NCBI GenBank assembly: GCA_937996755.1 | Contig: CALKUS010000101.1 | Coordinates: forward strand, 1-48,827 | Source: an uncultured Pseudomonadota bacterium | Lineage (GTDB): Bacteria; Pseudomonadota; Gammaproteobacteria; Xanthomonadales; Ahniellaceae | DNA length: 48,827 nt | Direction: 5' to 3' | Notes under the pieces: model-generated | What the model was told of the DNA's origin: nothing | The model's input: the letters and a program-made list of their open reading frames with translations, nothing else | The model's database searches: none | Translations under genes and position numbers: made by a program | Shown here: positions 15,764-24,293 of the stretch, in pieces | How positions within the stretch are numbered: the stretch's first letter is position 1 | Layout of the letters: each line of letters opens with the position of its first letter

Positions 15764-16258
15764 TCATCGCACCACGTCCGGCAACTGCCCCGGCCGCGGA
15801 TTGTCGAATTCCGGCGTGTGGCCGCGCTTCGTGTCCGCGTTCGCGAGCTCGACTGCCTGCTTGCGTTGCAGCGGCCGCAACTCCGCATTGCAGCGAATCC
15901 ACAGTTCGAGGTGGAGTCGCTTGATTTCCGATTCCGTCGTGCTGATCTGCTGGAGCTCGGCGAGCGCCTTCGCCTTGTCGATCGGCTGCTGCTCCAGCGC
16001 CTCGACGAGCCGCTCGGTGGCGTCCATCAGGTCGGCCTGCAGGCGGCGAACCTTCGCCTGGTACTGGAATCCGAGCTTGATGATGGTGTCGCGCTGCTTG
16101 CCGCTGAGGTGCAGGTCCTCGGAATGCTCGGAGATCGATGCAGGCGGCGCGAGGACGCTGCGGACGCGATCCTCCATCGCGCCGCCGAACGCGAGCGGTG
16201 CCACTGCGAGCAACACCGCGCCCAGGAGCCAGCGCATGCGTCGTGGGAGTCGAGTCAT
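15764..16258 (-). CDS. Periplasmic metal/stress sensor of the CnrX/CpxP/ZraP type
   Basis: 164 residues with an N-terminal hydrophobic helix (MRWLLGAVLLAVAPLAFGG, about residues 8-26) that is either a signal peptide or a membrane anchor. The remainder is helical: LHLSGKQRDTIIKLGFQYQAKVRR followed by DLMDATERLVEAL and KALAELQQISTTESEIKRLHLELW. The 'L(S/T)xxQ' opening and the long paired helices are typical of the LTXXQ/heavy-metal-resistance family (CnrX, CpxP, ZraP). There is no histidine-rich patch, so the ligand is unclear. It starts five bases after the upstream gene and follows a sigma/anti-sigma pair, as CnrX does in the Cupriavidus cnr system. Confidence 0.75.
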   Translation of the reverse strand: MTRLPRRMRWLLGAVLLAVAPLAFGGAMEDRVRSVLAPPASISEHSEDLHLSGKQRDTIIKLGFQYQAKVRRLQADLMDATERLVEALEQQPIDKAKALAELQQISTTESEIKRLHLELWIRCNAELRPLQRKQAVELANADTKRGHTPEFDNPRPGQLPDVVR

Positions 16259-16263
16259 CGGTC

Positions 16264-16611
16264 TCACAGGAACGGCACCTCGTCGTTGGTTTCGACCGCG
16301 AACACCGGAGCGTCGCGACGGATGTCCGCGGCTTCTCCTTCGAGCAGGAAATCGCTGGGCATCTCGTCGGCGACGTGCAGCATCACTTCGGGTGCAGCGG
16401 GAGCGGGAATGTCCCGGCCGGGCTTGCCCACCCGCCAGGCGAACGACACGGCGAGCACCGCGGCGAGCGCGACTGCGCCGCCCGTCCAGGCCCATCCCCG
16501 GCCGCGCGGATACGCGGACGGCCGTACGTCGAACTGCGGGACCCTTCGCGCATCCGCCGCGCGCAGCGCCGCGAAGCGTGCGCGCAGGTCGTCGTCGCGA
16601 TCGCTGGTCAT
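16264..16611 (-). CDS. Putative anti-sigma factor, single-pass membrane protein
   Basis: 115 residues. The cytoplasmic N-terminus (about 1-40) contains DLRARFAALRAADARRVPQF, then one membrane helix (TGGAVALAAVLAVSFAW, about 43-60) and a short acidic periplasmic tail. It overlaps the ECF sigma gene by four bases (ATGA at 16608-16611), the usual arrangement for a sigma/anti-sigma pair. Size and topology fit a small CnrY-like anti-sigma factor. No zinc-binding HxxxCxxC motif is present, so it is not a ZAS-type protein. Function is inferred mainly from position. Confidence 0.7.
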   Translation of the reverse strand: MTSDRDDDLRARFAALRAADARRVPQFDVRPSAYPRGRGWAWTGGAVALAAVLAVSFAWRVGKPGRDIPAPAAPEVMLHVADEMPSDFLLEGEAADIRRDAPVFAVETNDEVPFL

Positions 16612-17099
16612 GGCGCCGCTCCTCCGCCGAGCGCAACCCGCAGCGCGGCCTTGCCGCGCTCGTAGTGCGCGCGTGCCGTGCCCAGCGCGATACCCAGCGC
16701 CTGCGCGGCTTCGGCGATGCTGAGGTCCTGGTAGAACACGAGCATCAATACCTCACGCTGGCGTGTCGGCAGACGGCGCAACGCGGCGCGCAACGTGGCC
16801 TCGGCCGGCGCTTCGTTCGGCAGCGGCGCCGGCTCGGGCGCGTCCATGCGCAGCAGCAACAGGCTGCGCAGCGCCGCCCGGCGTCGCATGCCGCTGGCTA
16901 CCTGCCTGATCACGCCGAACAGCCACGTGCGGAAAGCCGATTCTCCGCGGAAGCGCGCGCGACCGTCGAGCACGCGCAGGCAGGTTTCGTGCAGCACGTC
17001 CTCGGCCGCCTGCGGATCGTCCCGGCAGCAGCTCAGGGCCCAGCCGAAGCAGGCCGCATGGTGCGCACGTAGTTCGCGTTCGAGCTCCGCCCGTTCCAT
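16608..17099 (-). CDS. ECF-family RNA polymerase sigma factor
   Basis: 163 residues. Region 2 includes AAEDVLHETCLRVLDG and FRTWLFGVIRQVA; region 4 includes RRLPTRQREVLMLVFYQDLSIAEAAQAL followed by the recognition helix GIALGTARAHYERGKAAL. These are typical of sigma-70 group 4. It heads a minus-strand operon with a putative anti-sigma factor, a CnrX-like sensor and an exported protein, so it probably responds to an envelope or metal signal. The 196-base region upstream, before rlmB, should hold its promoter, but I could not identify an autoregulatory ECF site. Confidence 0.93.
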   Translation of the reverse strand: MERAELERELRAHHAACFGWALSCCRDDPQAAEDVLHETCLRVLDGRARFRGESAFRTWLFGVIRQVASGMRRRAALRSLLLLRMDAPEPAPLPNEAPAEATLRAALRRLPTRQREVLMLVFYQDLSIAEAAQALGIALGTARAHYERGKAALRVALGGGAAP

Positions 17100-17295
17100 G
17101 CGCCGCCCCGCGGACGCTCACCGTTTCCATCGCGATGCACCGGGCGCGCCGGCCGCGCGCCGGCTCACGTGCGCGCCCGCACCGCGGGCGCCCCGCAACC
17201 GGTCGTGGCCGCCATTCGTCGCCGCTGCGTCATCGCCTGTGCTCCTCGCGGGTGTCGGCAATGAGTGCCGCGAGGGCGGCCGCTGTATTACCCGG

Positions 17296-18033
17296 TCATC
17301 GGCCGCGCTGGCGGCGCGCCTCGAACAGGGCGATTCCGGTCGCCACCGAGACGTTCAGGCTCTCGACGCCCCCGTACATGGGGATCTTCGCGAGGTGGTC
17401 GCACTTGTCGCGCGTCAGCCGGCGCAGCCCTTCGCCCTCGCCGCCGAGCACGAGCGCGACCTTGCCGCGCAGGTCGATGTCGTAGAGCGATTCCTTGCCC
17501 TCTCCCGCGAGGCCGGTGATCCAGATGCCGGCCTCCTTGAGCTCGTCCATCGCACGCGCGAGGTTGGCCACCTGCACGAACGGCACGCGCTCGGCCGCGC
17601 CGGCGGACGCCTTGTGCACCACGGGCGTGATGCCGACCGCCTTGTCGCGCGGAACGACGACGGCGGTCGCGCCCGCGGCTTCCGCGCTGCGCAGGCACGC
17701 GCCGAGGTTGTGCGGGTCCTGCACGCCGTCGAGCAGCAGGAACAGCGCCGAATCGCCCGCGTGCGCGATCAACGAAGAGAGATCCGCGATCACCTTCGAC
17801 GTGGTGCGCTTGCAGCGCACGGCCACGCCCTGGTGGCGCGCGCCTTCCGACACCTTGTCGAGCGCGTCGCGCGAGCGCCCGAGCACGGTGAGCCCGAGCT
17901 TGCGTGCGCGCGCCTCGAGCTCGCGCACGCGCGCGTTCTTCGAGTTCTGCTCGACGAGCACCTCGATCACGCTGGCCGGGTCGTGCGCGAGCAGCGCCTC
18001 GACCGAATTCACGCCCACCACGTATTCGCTCAT
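17296..18033 (-). CDS. rlmB: 23S rRNA (guanosine-2251-2'-O)-methyltransferase
   Basis: SpoU/TrmH-family SAM methyltransferase acting on the peptidyl-transferase region of 23S rRNA. The 245-residue product has the N-terminal RNA-binding part (YVVGVNSVEALL) and the knotted domain with LDGVQDPHNLGACLRSAEA, ALVLGGEGEGLR and VESLNVSVATGIALFE, the three SpoU motifs. It overlaps rnr by four bases (ATGA, 18030-18033); rnr-rlmB is the conserved gammaproteobacterial pair. Confidence 0.97.
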   Translation of the reverse strand: MSEYVVGVNSVEALLAHDPASVIEVLVEQNSKNARVRELEARARKLGLTVLGRSRDALDKVSEGARHQGVAVRCKRTTSKVIADLSSLIAHAGDSALFLLLDGVQDPHNLGACLRSAEAAGATAVVVPRDKAVGITPVVHKASAGAAERVPFVQVANLARAMDELKEAGIWITGLAGEGKESLYDIDLRGKVALVLGGEGEGLRRLTRDKCDHLAKIPMYGGVESLNVSVATGIALFEARRQRGR

Positions 18034-20513
18034 TTGCCCCTCCGGCTGCGCTTCTGCATCCCTGCGTCGCGCGCGGCAGGCGCGCGGTGCGTGCCGCGCT
18101 CGTCGAAGCCGGGACCGGCGACGAGGCGGAAGTCGATCTTGCGGTCCTCGAGGCTCGCGCGCAGCACCAGCACGCGCACCTTGTCGCCGAGACGGAACCT
18201 CAGCCCGCGCCGCTCACCCGTCAGCAGGTGCTTGCGCGGGTCGAAATGGTAGTAGTCGTTCGGCAGCTGCGTGATGTGCACGAGGCCCGTGACGCGCGAC
18301 TCGTCGACCTCCACGAACAGGCCGAACGACGTGACGCCGGAGACGACGCCGTCGAACTCGCTGCCGACGTGCTTCTCCATCCACGCACACTTGAAGCGCT
18401 CGTCGACGTCGCGCTCGGCCGCGTCGGCGCGCCGCTCGCATTGCGAGCAGTGCCCGCAGCGCGTCGCCATGTCGGCATCGCCGTACAGGTACGAGCCGGG
18501 CTTGCCCTTCGCGATCGCATGGCGGATCGCGCGGTGCAGCAGCAGGTCCGGGTAGCGCCGGATCGGCGACGTGAAATGCGCGTACGCGTCGAGCGCGAGC
18601 CCGAAGTGCCCCGAGTCCTCCGGGTGGTACACGGCGAGGCTCTGCGAGCGCAGCAGCACCGTCTCGATCAGTCCCGCGTCGGGGCGCGTGCGCACCTTGC
18701 GCGCGAGCGCCGCGAAGTCGCCCGGCACCACCTTCGAGTAAGGCGGCATCACGAGCTTGAACTCCTTCAGGAACTCGAGCAGGTTCTCGTACTTGTCCTC
18801 GGGCGGCCGCGCGTGCACGCGATACGGCGCCGGGATCTTCGTGCGCTCGACGAACTTCGCGGCCTGCACGTTCGCCGCGATCATGCACTCCTCGATCAGC
18901 TTGTGCGCATCGTTGCGCTCGTACGCGCCCATCGCGAGCACCTCGCCCGACGGCGCGAGGCGGAACTTGAACTCCTGGCTTTCGAACTCGATCGCGCCGC
19001 GCTTCTGGCGCTGCTTCGCGAGCACCTTGTAGAGCTGGTACAGGCGCTCGACGTGCGGCAGCGTCGCGCCGAGCTGCGCGCGCGCGCCTTCGTCGCCCTC
19101 GCCGATCGCCTTCCAGACCTGCGTGTAGGTGAGGCGCGCGTGCGAGCGCATGACGGCATCGTAGAAGCGCGAGCGCACCACTTCGCCGTCGCGCCCCACC
19201 TGCATGTCGCACACCATGCACAGGCGGTCGACCTTCGGGTTCAGCGAGCAGATCCCGTTCGACAACGTCTCGGGCAGCATCGGTACGACGAAGTCGGGGA
19301 AGTAGACCGACGTGCCGCGCTTGTACGCTTCCTCGTCGAGCGCCGTGCCGGGCCGCACGTAGTGCGACACGTCGGCGATGGCGACGACCAGCCGGAAGCC
19401 GTCCGCATTCGCCTCGCAGTACACCGCGTCGTCGAAGTCGCGCGCGTCCTCGCCGTCGATCGTCACGAGCGGCGTGTTGCGCAGGTCCACGCGGCCCTGC
19501 ACGTCGCTGGCCGGGACTTCGGGCGACACCGCTTCCGCTTCGTGCAGCACCGGTACCGGCCATTCGCTCGGCAGGCCGTGGCTCTCGATCGCCATCTGCA
19601 CCGTGATCGACGCGGTGAGCCGCTCGCCGAGCACGCTCACCACGCGGCCCATCGGCGGACGCTCGCGCGTCGGCGGCTCGGTGAGCTCGGCGACCACGAT
19701 CTGCCCGCTGCGCGCACCAGCCTCCTTGCCGCGCGAGATCAGCACGTCCTGGTGGATGCGCCGGTCGTCCGGGACGACGACGCCGAATCCGTCCTGTTCC
19801 TGGTAACGGCCCACGAGGCGCGCGGGCCGCCGCTCGAGCACCTCGACGATCGCGCCTTCGCGACGGCCGCGGCGATCGAGGCCGACGATCGAACCGAGCA
19901 CGCGGTCGCCGTGCAGCACGGCGCGCATCTGCATCGGCGACAGGTAGATGTCGTCGCCGCCGTCGTCGGGCCTGAGGAAACCATAGCCCTCGGCGTTCGC
20001 GAGGATCTCGCCCGGGATCAGGTCGAGCTTCGCCGCGACGCCGTAGCCGCCGCGGCGGTTCTGCAGCAGCTGGCCGTCGCGCACCATCGCCGCGAGGCGC
20101 TTGATGAGCGCGCCGAACGCGTCGCCGTCGGTGATGCCGAGCTCGGCCGCGATGCGCTCGGCCGTCATGAGCTCGGTGCGCTCGCCGAGGAACGCGAGGA
20201 TCGCCTCGCGGCTCACGATGGGCTTCTCGTAACGCTGCGCCTCGCGCGCCGCATGCGGATCGGGGATGCCGCCGGCCATGGCGGGCCGCGACGGCGGCGG
20301 CGTGCGCGCCGGCTTCGGCTGTTCGCGGACCACGGGCGGCTCGGGCAGCCGCGACGGCCTGCGCGGGCGCGAAGCGCCGACTGGCGCATCGGGCAACCAC
20401 GGCGCAGCCTTGCGCGGCGCTTCGCCGCGGGCGCGCGGCTTTTCCGCTCCCTTGCCACTGCCGCTACCCTTGTCGCCCCGGGTTCCGGGTGGCAGTCGAT
20501 TCTTCTTCTTCAC
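18030..20513 (-). CDS. rnr: Ribonuclease R
   Basis: 3'-5' processive exoribonuclease that degrades structured RNA. From the GTG at 20513 the product is 827 residues (E. coli 813). Order: a basic, Pro-rich N-terminal extension, a winged helix (about 105-170, ELMTAERIAAELGI), cold-shock domains, the RNB catalytic domain with DGEDARDFDDAVY and the HFTSPIRRYPDLLLHR motif, a CxxCxxC-type patch (CGHCSQCERRA), and a C-terminal S1 domain (FDGVVSGVTSFGLFVEV). The longer frame starts with TTG at 20588, but the GTG has GGAAAGGA a few bases upstream and begins VKKKNR. The RNB acidic residues are intact. Confidence 0.96.
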   Translation of the reverse strand: MKKKNRLPPGTRGDKGSGSGKGAEKPRARGEAPRKAAPWLPDAPVGASRPRRPSRLPEPPVVREQPKPARTPPPSRPAMAGGIPDPHAAREAQRYEKPIVSREAILAFLGERTELMTAERIAAELGITDGDAFGALIKRLAAMVRDGQLLQNRRGGYGVAAKLDLIPGEILANAEGYGFLRPDDGGDDIYLSPMQMRAVLHGDRVLGSIVGLDRRGRREGAIVEVLERRPARLVGRYQEQDGFGVVVPDDRRIHQDVLISRGKEAGARSGQIVVAELTEPPTRERPPMGRVVSVLGERLTASITVQMAIESHGLPSEWPVPVLHEAEAVSPEVPASDVQGRVDLRNTPLVTIDGEDARDFDDAVYCEANADGFRLVVAIADVSHYVRPGTALDEEAYKRGTSVYFPDFVVPMLPETLSNGICSLNPKVDRLCMVCDMQVGRDGEVVRSRFYDAVMRSHARLTYTQVWKAIGEGDEGARAQLGATLPHVERLYQLYKVLAKQRQKRGAIEFESQEFKFRLAPSGEVLAMGAYERNDAHKLIEECMIAANVQAAKFVERTKIPAPYRVHARPPEDKYENLLEFLKEFKLVMPPYSKVVPGDFAALARKVRTRPDAGLIETVLLRSQSLAVYHPEDSGHFGLALDAYAHFTSPIRRYPDLLLHRAIRHAIAKGKPGSYLYGDADMATRCGHCSQCERRADAAERDVDERFKCAWMEKHVGSEFDGVVSGVTSFGLFVEVDESRVTGLVHITQLPNDYYHFDPRKHLLTGERRGLRFRLGDKVRVLVLRASLEDRKIDFRLVAGPGFDERGTHRAPAARDAGMQKRSRRGK

Positions 20514-20605
20514 GTTGATTCCTTTCCCGCTGGTTTCGAATGGTACCGCCGCGGCGCCCGGCGAAGGCGTCGCGCCACGATTGGACAAACGATCAGGAGC
20601 AGCTC

Positions 20606-21655
20606 ATGACCACGAAAGCCTGGGGCGCCCGTGCGGCGGACAAGCCACTCGAAGCGATGGGCATCGAACGCCGCGCGCCCGGAGCGAGTGACGTACAGAT
20701 CGAAATCGCCTACTGCGGCGTGTGCCATTCCGACCTGCATACCGTGCGTTCGGAATGGAGCGGCACGCGCTACCCCTGCGTGCCGGGCCACGAGATCGTC
20801 GGCAAGGTGTCGGCCGTCGGCAGCGCCGTCACGAAGTTCAAGGTGGGCGACACCGTCGGCGTCGGCTGCCTCGTCGGCAGCTGCCGCACCTGCAGCGCCT
20901 GTCGCGACGGCCTGGAACAGTACTGCGAGGTCGGCTTCGTCGGCACGTACAACGGGCCGACGCCGGACGCGCCCGGGCACACGCTCGGCGGCTATTCGCA
21001 GCGCATCGTCGTCGACGAAGGTTTCGTGCTGCAGATCCGCCATCCCGCGGCGCAGCTCGCGGCCGTCGCACCGTTGCTGTGCGCGGGCATCACGACGTAT
21101 TCGCCGCTGAAGCACTGGAACGTCGGTCCCGGCAGCAAGGTGGGCATCGTGGGCATCGGCGGCCTGGGCCACATGGGCATCAAGCTCGCCGCGGCGATGG
21201 GCGCACAGACGATCGCGTTCACCACGTCGGAGGCGAAGCGCCAGGACGCGCTCGCGCTCGGTGCGCACGACGTCGTGGTGTCGAAGGACCGCGGCGCGAT
21301 GCGCAGGCACGCGAACAGCTTCGACTTCATCCTCGACACGGTCGCCGCCAGCCACGACCTCGACGCGTTCACCGCGCTGCTCAAGCGCGACGGCACGCTG
21401 TGCCTCGTCGGCGTGCCCGAGCACCCGCACCCGAGCCCGAACGTCGGCCCGCTGATCTTCCGTCGCAAGGCGATCGCCGGCTCGCTGATCGGCGGCCTGC
21501 CCGAGACGCAGGAGATGCTCGACTTCTGCGCCGCGCGCGGCATCGTCTCGGAGATCGAGATGATCCGCGCCGACCAGATCGACGCCGCGTACGAGCGCAT
21601 GGTGAAGAGCGACGTGAAGTACCGCTTCGTGATCGATTGCGCGTCGATGGGCTGA
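20606..21655 (+). CDS. Zinc-dependent NAD(P) alcohol dehydrogenase, YahK/cinnamyl type
   Basis: 349 residues. The catalytic zinc site is CGVCHSD (Cys37, with Cys40 and His41) and GHE (His62, Glu63); the structural zinc cysteines are 93, 96, 99 and 107 (GSCRTCSACRDGLEQYC). The nucleotide fold shows GIGGLGHMG. The sequence pattern (HSDLHTVRSEW, YNGP near 120, GGYS) matches the YahK/CAD aldehyde-reductase group, which usually prefers NADPH and a broad range of aldehydes. The ATG at 20606 has CAGGAGC upstream and was preferred over 20540. It is divergent from rnr with only 92 bases between them. Confidence 0.92.
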   Translation: MTTKAWGARAADKPLEAMGIERRAPGASDVQIEIAYCGVCHSDLHTVRSEWSGTRYPCVPGHEIVGKVSAVGSAVTKFKVGDTVGVGCLVGSCRTCSACRDGLEQYCEVGFVGTYNGPTPDAPGHTLGGYSQRIVVDEGFVLQIRHPAAQLAAVAPLLCAGITTYSPLKHWNVGPGSKVGIVGIGGLGHMGIKLAAAMGAQTIAFTTSEAKRQDALALGAHDVVVSKDRGAMRRHANSFDFILDTVAASHDLDAFTALLKRDGTLCLVGVPEHPHPSPNVGPLIFRRKAIAGSLIGGLPETQEMLDFCAARGIVSEIEMIRADQIDAAYERMVKSDVKYRFVIDCASMG

Positions 21656-21678
21656 GCGGGCGGCGCGATCGGGCTGGG

Positions 21679-21693
21679 TTATCCTCCCGCCGA
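21679..21693 (+). promoter_or_regulatory. -10-like element placed for a leaderless acyltransferase transcript
   Basis: TTATCC at 21679-21684 ends nine bases before the ATG at 21693, and no ribosome binding site lies between them. The arrangement repeats the one upstream of rnt. No convincing -35 was found. Confidence 0.3.
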
Positions 21694-23504
21694 TGGGCAT
21701 GCCCTATCGGCGCGAGATCGACGGACTACGCGCGATCGCCGTATCGGCGGTCGTGCTGTACCACGCGGGCATCGGCGGCGCCGGCTTTGTCGGCGTCGAC
21801 GTGTTCTTCGCGATTTCCGGTTACCTCATCACCGGCATCCTGCTGCGCGAGCACGACGGCGCCGGGCGGATCGACCTGCCGGCTTTCTACGCGCGCCGGG
21901 CGCGACGCATCCTGCCGGCCGCTACGCTCGTGGTGCTCGCGACGCTCGCGCTCGTCGCGCATTTCATGCCCGGCCAGCAGCTCGCCGAGACCGCACGATC
22001 GGCGATGGCGGCCGCGGTGTTCGCGGCGAATTTCTGGTTCCAGTCGAACACCGGCGGCTATTTCGACGGCGCTTCGGAGCAGATGCCGCTGCTGCACCTG
22101 TGGTCGCTGTCGGTGGAGGAGCAGTTCTACCTGCTGTGGCCGGCGCTGCTCGTCGTGCTGCTGCGTCGCCGCCGGTTGCTGCTGCCGGCGCTCGCCGCCC
22201 TCGCGCTCGCCTCGTTCGCGCTCGCGCAGTGGTGGGTGCGCGCGGACAACGAGCTGGCGTTCTACCAGGTGCTGCCGCGCTTCTGGGAGCTCGCAGCCGG
22301 CGGCATCGTCGCCGTGCTCCCGCCGCGACCGATGCCGCGCTGGCTCGCGCCCGTGTCCCTGTGCGCAGTCGTCGCCGCGTGCGTCGTGCCGATCGAACCA
22401 TTCCCGGCGATCGGTGCGCTGCCGGCGGTCGCGGCGTCGTGCGCGCTCCTGCTGGCGCTGCACGGCGGTGGTCGCAATGCCGTGCTCGCGAGCGCACCGA
22501 TGGTCGGCGTCGGGCTGGTCTCGTATTCGCTGTATCTCTGGCACTGGCCGTTGCTCGCCATCCATCGCGCCACGGCGCTAGTCTCCACGCTCGAGCTGCG
22601 GCTGGTTCTCTGCGCAGTCGCGGTCGTGCTCGCGGTCGCGACGTACCGCTATCTCGAGACGCCGATGCGGCGTGCCGGCGGCACGCGCGTGGCGCTCGGC
22701 GCGGGCGCCGCGACGGCCCTGTGCGTCGTGGGCATCGCGTTCGCGATCGCGAGCTGGACGAAGCCCAGCGCCGCGGACCTCGTGCGCCTCGACTACCCGC
22801 AGAACATGAGCCGCTGCCACGCCGACGACCGGGACGACCCGCGCCGCATCGTCCGGCCGGGATGCGCATCGGGGCCCGGCACGCCGGAAATCGTGCTGTG
22901 GGGCGACTCGATGGCGCTGGCGTGGCAGCCGCTCGGCGCCGAGTTGGCACGCCGGCGCGGACAGGTGGCGATCGGGCTGTCGCGCCAGTACTGCCAGCCG
23001 GTGCTCGATGCCGGCATCGCGGACTGCCGTACCTGGAACGCCGGCGTCGCGGACGTCGCCCGCGCCGCGCGCATCGTGGTCCTCGCCGGACGCTGGGCCA
23101 GGCCCTGTTGTTCGAGCGAAGAATTCGCCGCGGGGCTCGAACGCTCGCTCGCGGCGCTCGACGGGATCGAGCTCGTGATCGTGCTCGGGCCGACCCCGAT
23201 TCTCCCGAAGCACGTTCCGCAATGCATCGAGCAAGGCGCACCCGAGGCGTGCGACCTTTCGCGCGAAGCGTTCGAGCGACAGGGCGCCGCGATGGCGGCA
23301 CTGCTGCGCGGCGTCGTGGCGCGGCACGCGAACGCCCGCTACCTCGACCTGTCGCCGTGGTTCTGCGATGCCACGCATTGCCCGGCCATGCGCGACGGAC
23401 TCGCGCTCTACTGGGACGCGTCCCACGTGAGCTCGACGGCGGCAACCCGCTTCGCGCCGGAAATCCTCGCGGCGGTCGGGTTGTCGGGCGGGACGGGGCG
23501 CTGA
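21693..23504 (+). CDS. OafA/YrhL-type acyltransferase with C-terminal SGNH domain
   Basis: 603 residues. Residues 1 to about 355 form the acyltransferase-3 membrane domain with YRREIDGLRAIAV, VDVFFAISGYLIT and the LLHLWSLSVEEQFYLLWP signature, plus about ten helices. Residues about 395-595 are a periplasmic SGNH hydrolase domain with GDSMALAW (Ser406) and YWDASHVS (Asp575, His578). Such fusions O-acetylate cell-surface glycans such as lipopolysaccharide O-antigen or peptidoglycan. The gene is alone, so the glycan is unknown. It is a second O-acylation system in the window, separate from the MBOAT pair. Confidence 0.94.
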   Translation: MGMPYRREIDGLRAIAVSAVVLYHAGIGGAGFVGVDVFFAISGYLITGILLREHDGAGRIDLPAFYARRARRILPAATLVVLATLALVAHFMPGQQLAETARSAMAAAVFAANFWFQSNTGGYFDGASEQMPLLHLWSLSVEEQFYLLWPALLVVLLRRRRLLLPALAALALASFALAQWWVRADNELAFYQVLPRFWELAAGGIVAVLPPRPMPRWLAPVSLCAVVAACVVPIEPFPAIGALPAVAASCALLLALHGGGRNAVLASAPMVGVGLVSYSLYLWHWPLLAIHRATALVSTLELRLVLCAVAVVLAVATYRYLETPMRRAGGTRVALGAGAATALCVVGIAFAIASWTKPSAADLVRLDYPQNMSRCHADDRDDPRRIVRPGCASGPGTPEIVLWGDSMALAWQPLGAELARRRGQVAIGLSRQYCQPVLDAGIADCRTWNAGVADVARAARIVVLAGRWARPCCSSEEFAAGLERSLAALDGIELVIVLGPTPILPKHVPQCIEQGAPEACDLSREAFERQGAAMAALLRGVVARHANARYLDLSPWFCDATHCPAMRDGLALYWDASHVSSTAATRFAPEILAAVGLSGGTGR

Positions 23505-23517
23505 TTCAGCCGGAACG

Positions 23518-23544
23518 AAAAAGCCCGCGTGCAAGCGCGGGCTT
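23518..23544 (-). terminator. Intrinsic terminator of tRNA-Leu
   Basis: On the minus strand, AAGCCCGCG-cttgca-CGCGGGCTT is a 9-base stem followed at once by TTTTT (plus-strand A run 23518-23522). It lies about 45 bases past the tRNA 3' end. It is the clearest intrinsic terminator in the window, and it is also placed to end the acyltransferase messenger from the other strand. Confidence 0.85.
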
Positions 23545-23589
23545 CGGTTCGACGCCGCAGCACCCGGACCGGCGCGCAGCGTGACAACG

Positions 23590-23674
<85 letters not shown>

Positions 23675-23711
23675 AGGTGGGAATCCCGCGGCCGGGCCGC
23701 AGAAGCCGCGC

Positions 23712-23741
23712 AATGTACTGATCCGGCGGGCGTCCTGTCAA
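23712..23741 (-). promoter_or_regulatory. Sigma-70 promoter of tRNA-Leu
   Basis: On the minus strand a perfect TTGACA (plus 23736-23741) is followed after 18 bases by TACATT (23712-23717). The expected start is about 30 bases before the tRNA 5' end at 23674. Together with the terminator it defines a single-gene tRNA transcript. Confidence 0.7.
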
Positions 23742-23837
23742 TGCGGCGGTGGCGGCGGACGGAAATGCGCAGGAAACGGCGGCCGGAGTACGGCGGCTTT
23801 CGTGCTAGCGTCCGCGAAAACCGCCGCGGGACCCGCC

Positions 23838-24290
23838 ATGCGCTTGATTGCACTGATCTTCCTGCTCGTCGCCTCGATGGCGAGCGCGTCCACGCGCGAC
23901 GCCGACGTCGTGAAATTCACGAAGGAGCTCGACGAACTGCACGCCGACCTCGAGGCCGGCAAGCGCTTCAGGCACGTCGACAACGAGACGCTCACGCACA
24001 TGCGCGAGCTCGAGACGCGCATGCACGCGACGATTGCGCCGATCGCGAAATTCTCCGACCTCGACGAAACGTCCCACGCAGCGTTGCTCGCCGACCAGGA
24101 AGAGCTCAAGACCGTGCTCGACCGCGTCGACGGCGACCGCCCGATCTGCACGGCGGAGAAGAAGACCGGGACCAACCGCCGCGTCATGGTCTGCCGCAGC
24201 AAGCGCGAGGAAGAACGCATGCGCACCGACGCGAGCCGCCTGCTGGCCAAGCCGCGGCCGTGCACGGGCGTGCAGTGTGGAAGGCAGTAG
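23838..24290 (+). CDS. Small exported protein of unknown function
   Basis: 150 residues with a clear signal peptide (MRLIALIFLLVASMASAS, cleavage near 17). The mature part is helical and charged (FTKELDELHADLEAG, then MRELETRMHATI), with three cysteines near the C-terminus (one before KTGTNRRVMVC, then CTGVQC). No family was recognised. The ATG at 23838 was chosen because it begins the signal peptide; the frame is open upstream through the tRNA and its promoter. It faces the minus-strand delta-60 genes convergently, with three bases between the stops. Confidence 0.7.
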   Translation: MRLIALIFLLVASMASASTRDADVVKFTKELDELHADLEAGKRFRHVDNETLTHMRELETRMHATIAPIAKFSDLDETSHAALLADQEELKTVLDRVDGDRPICTAEKKTGTNRRVMVCRSKREEERMRTDASRLLAKPRPCTGVQCGRQ

Positions 24291-24293
24291 CGA

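Noticed and set aside
14766..17072. Plus-strand open frame of 768 codons opposite the ECF operon
   Set aside because: The minus strand holds a sigma factor with regions 2 and 4 and overlapping partners; the plus frame is biased in composition and has no motif.
20514..20605. Divergent promoters between rnr and the alcohol dehydrogenase
   Set aside because: TACCAT and TTGGAC strings are present but lack partners at proper spacing; nothing could be supported.
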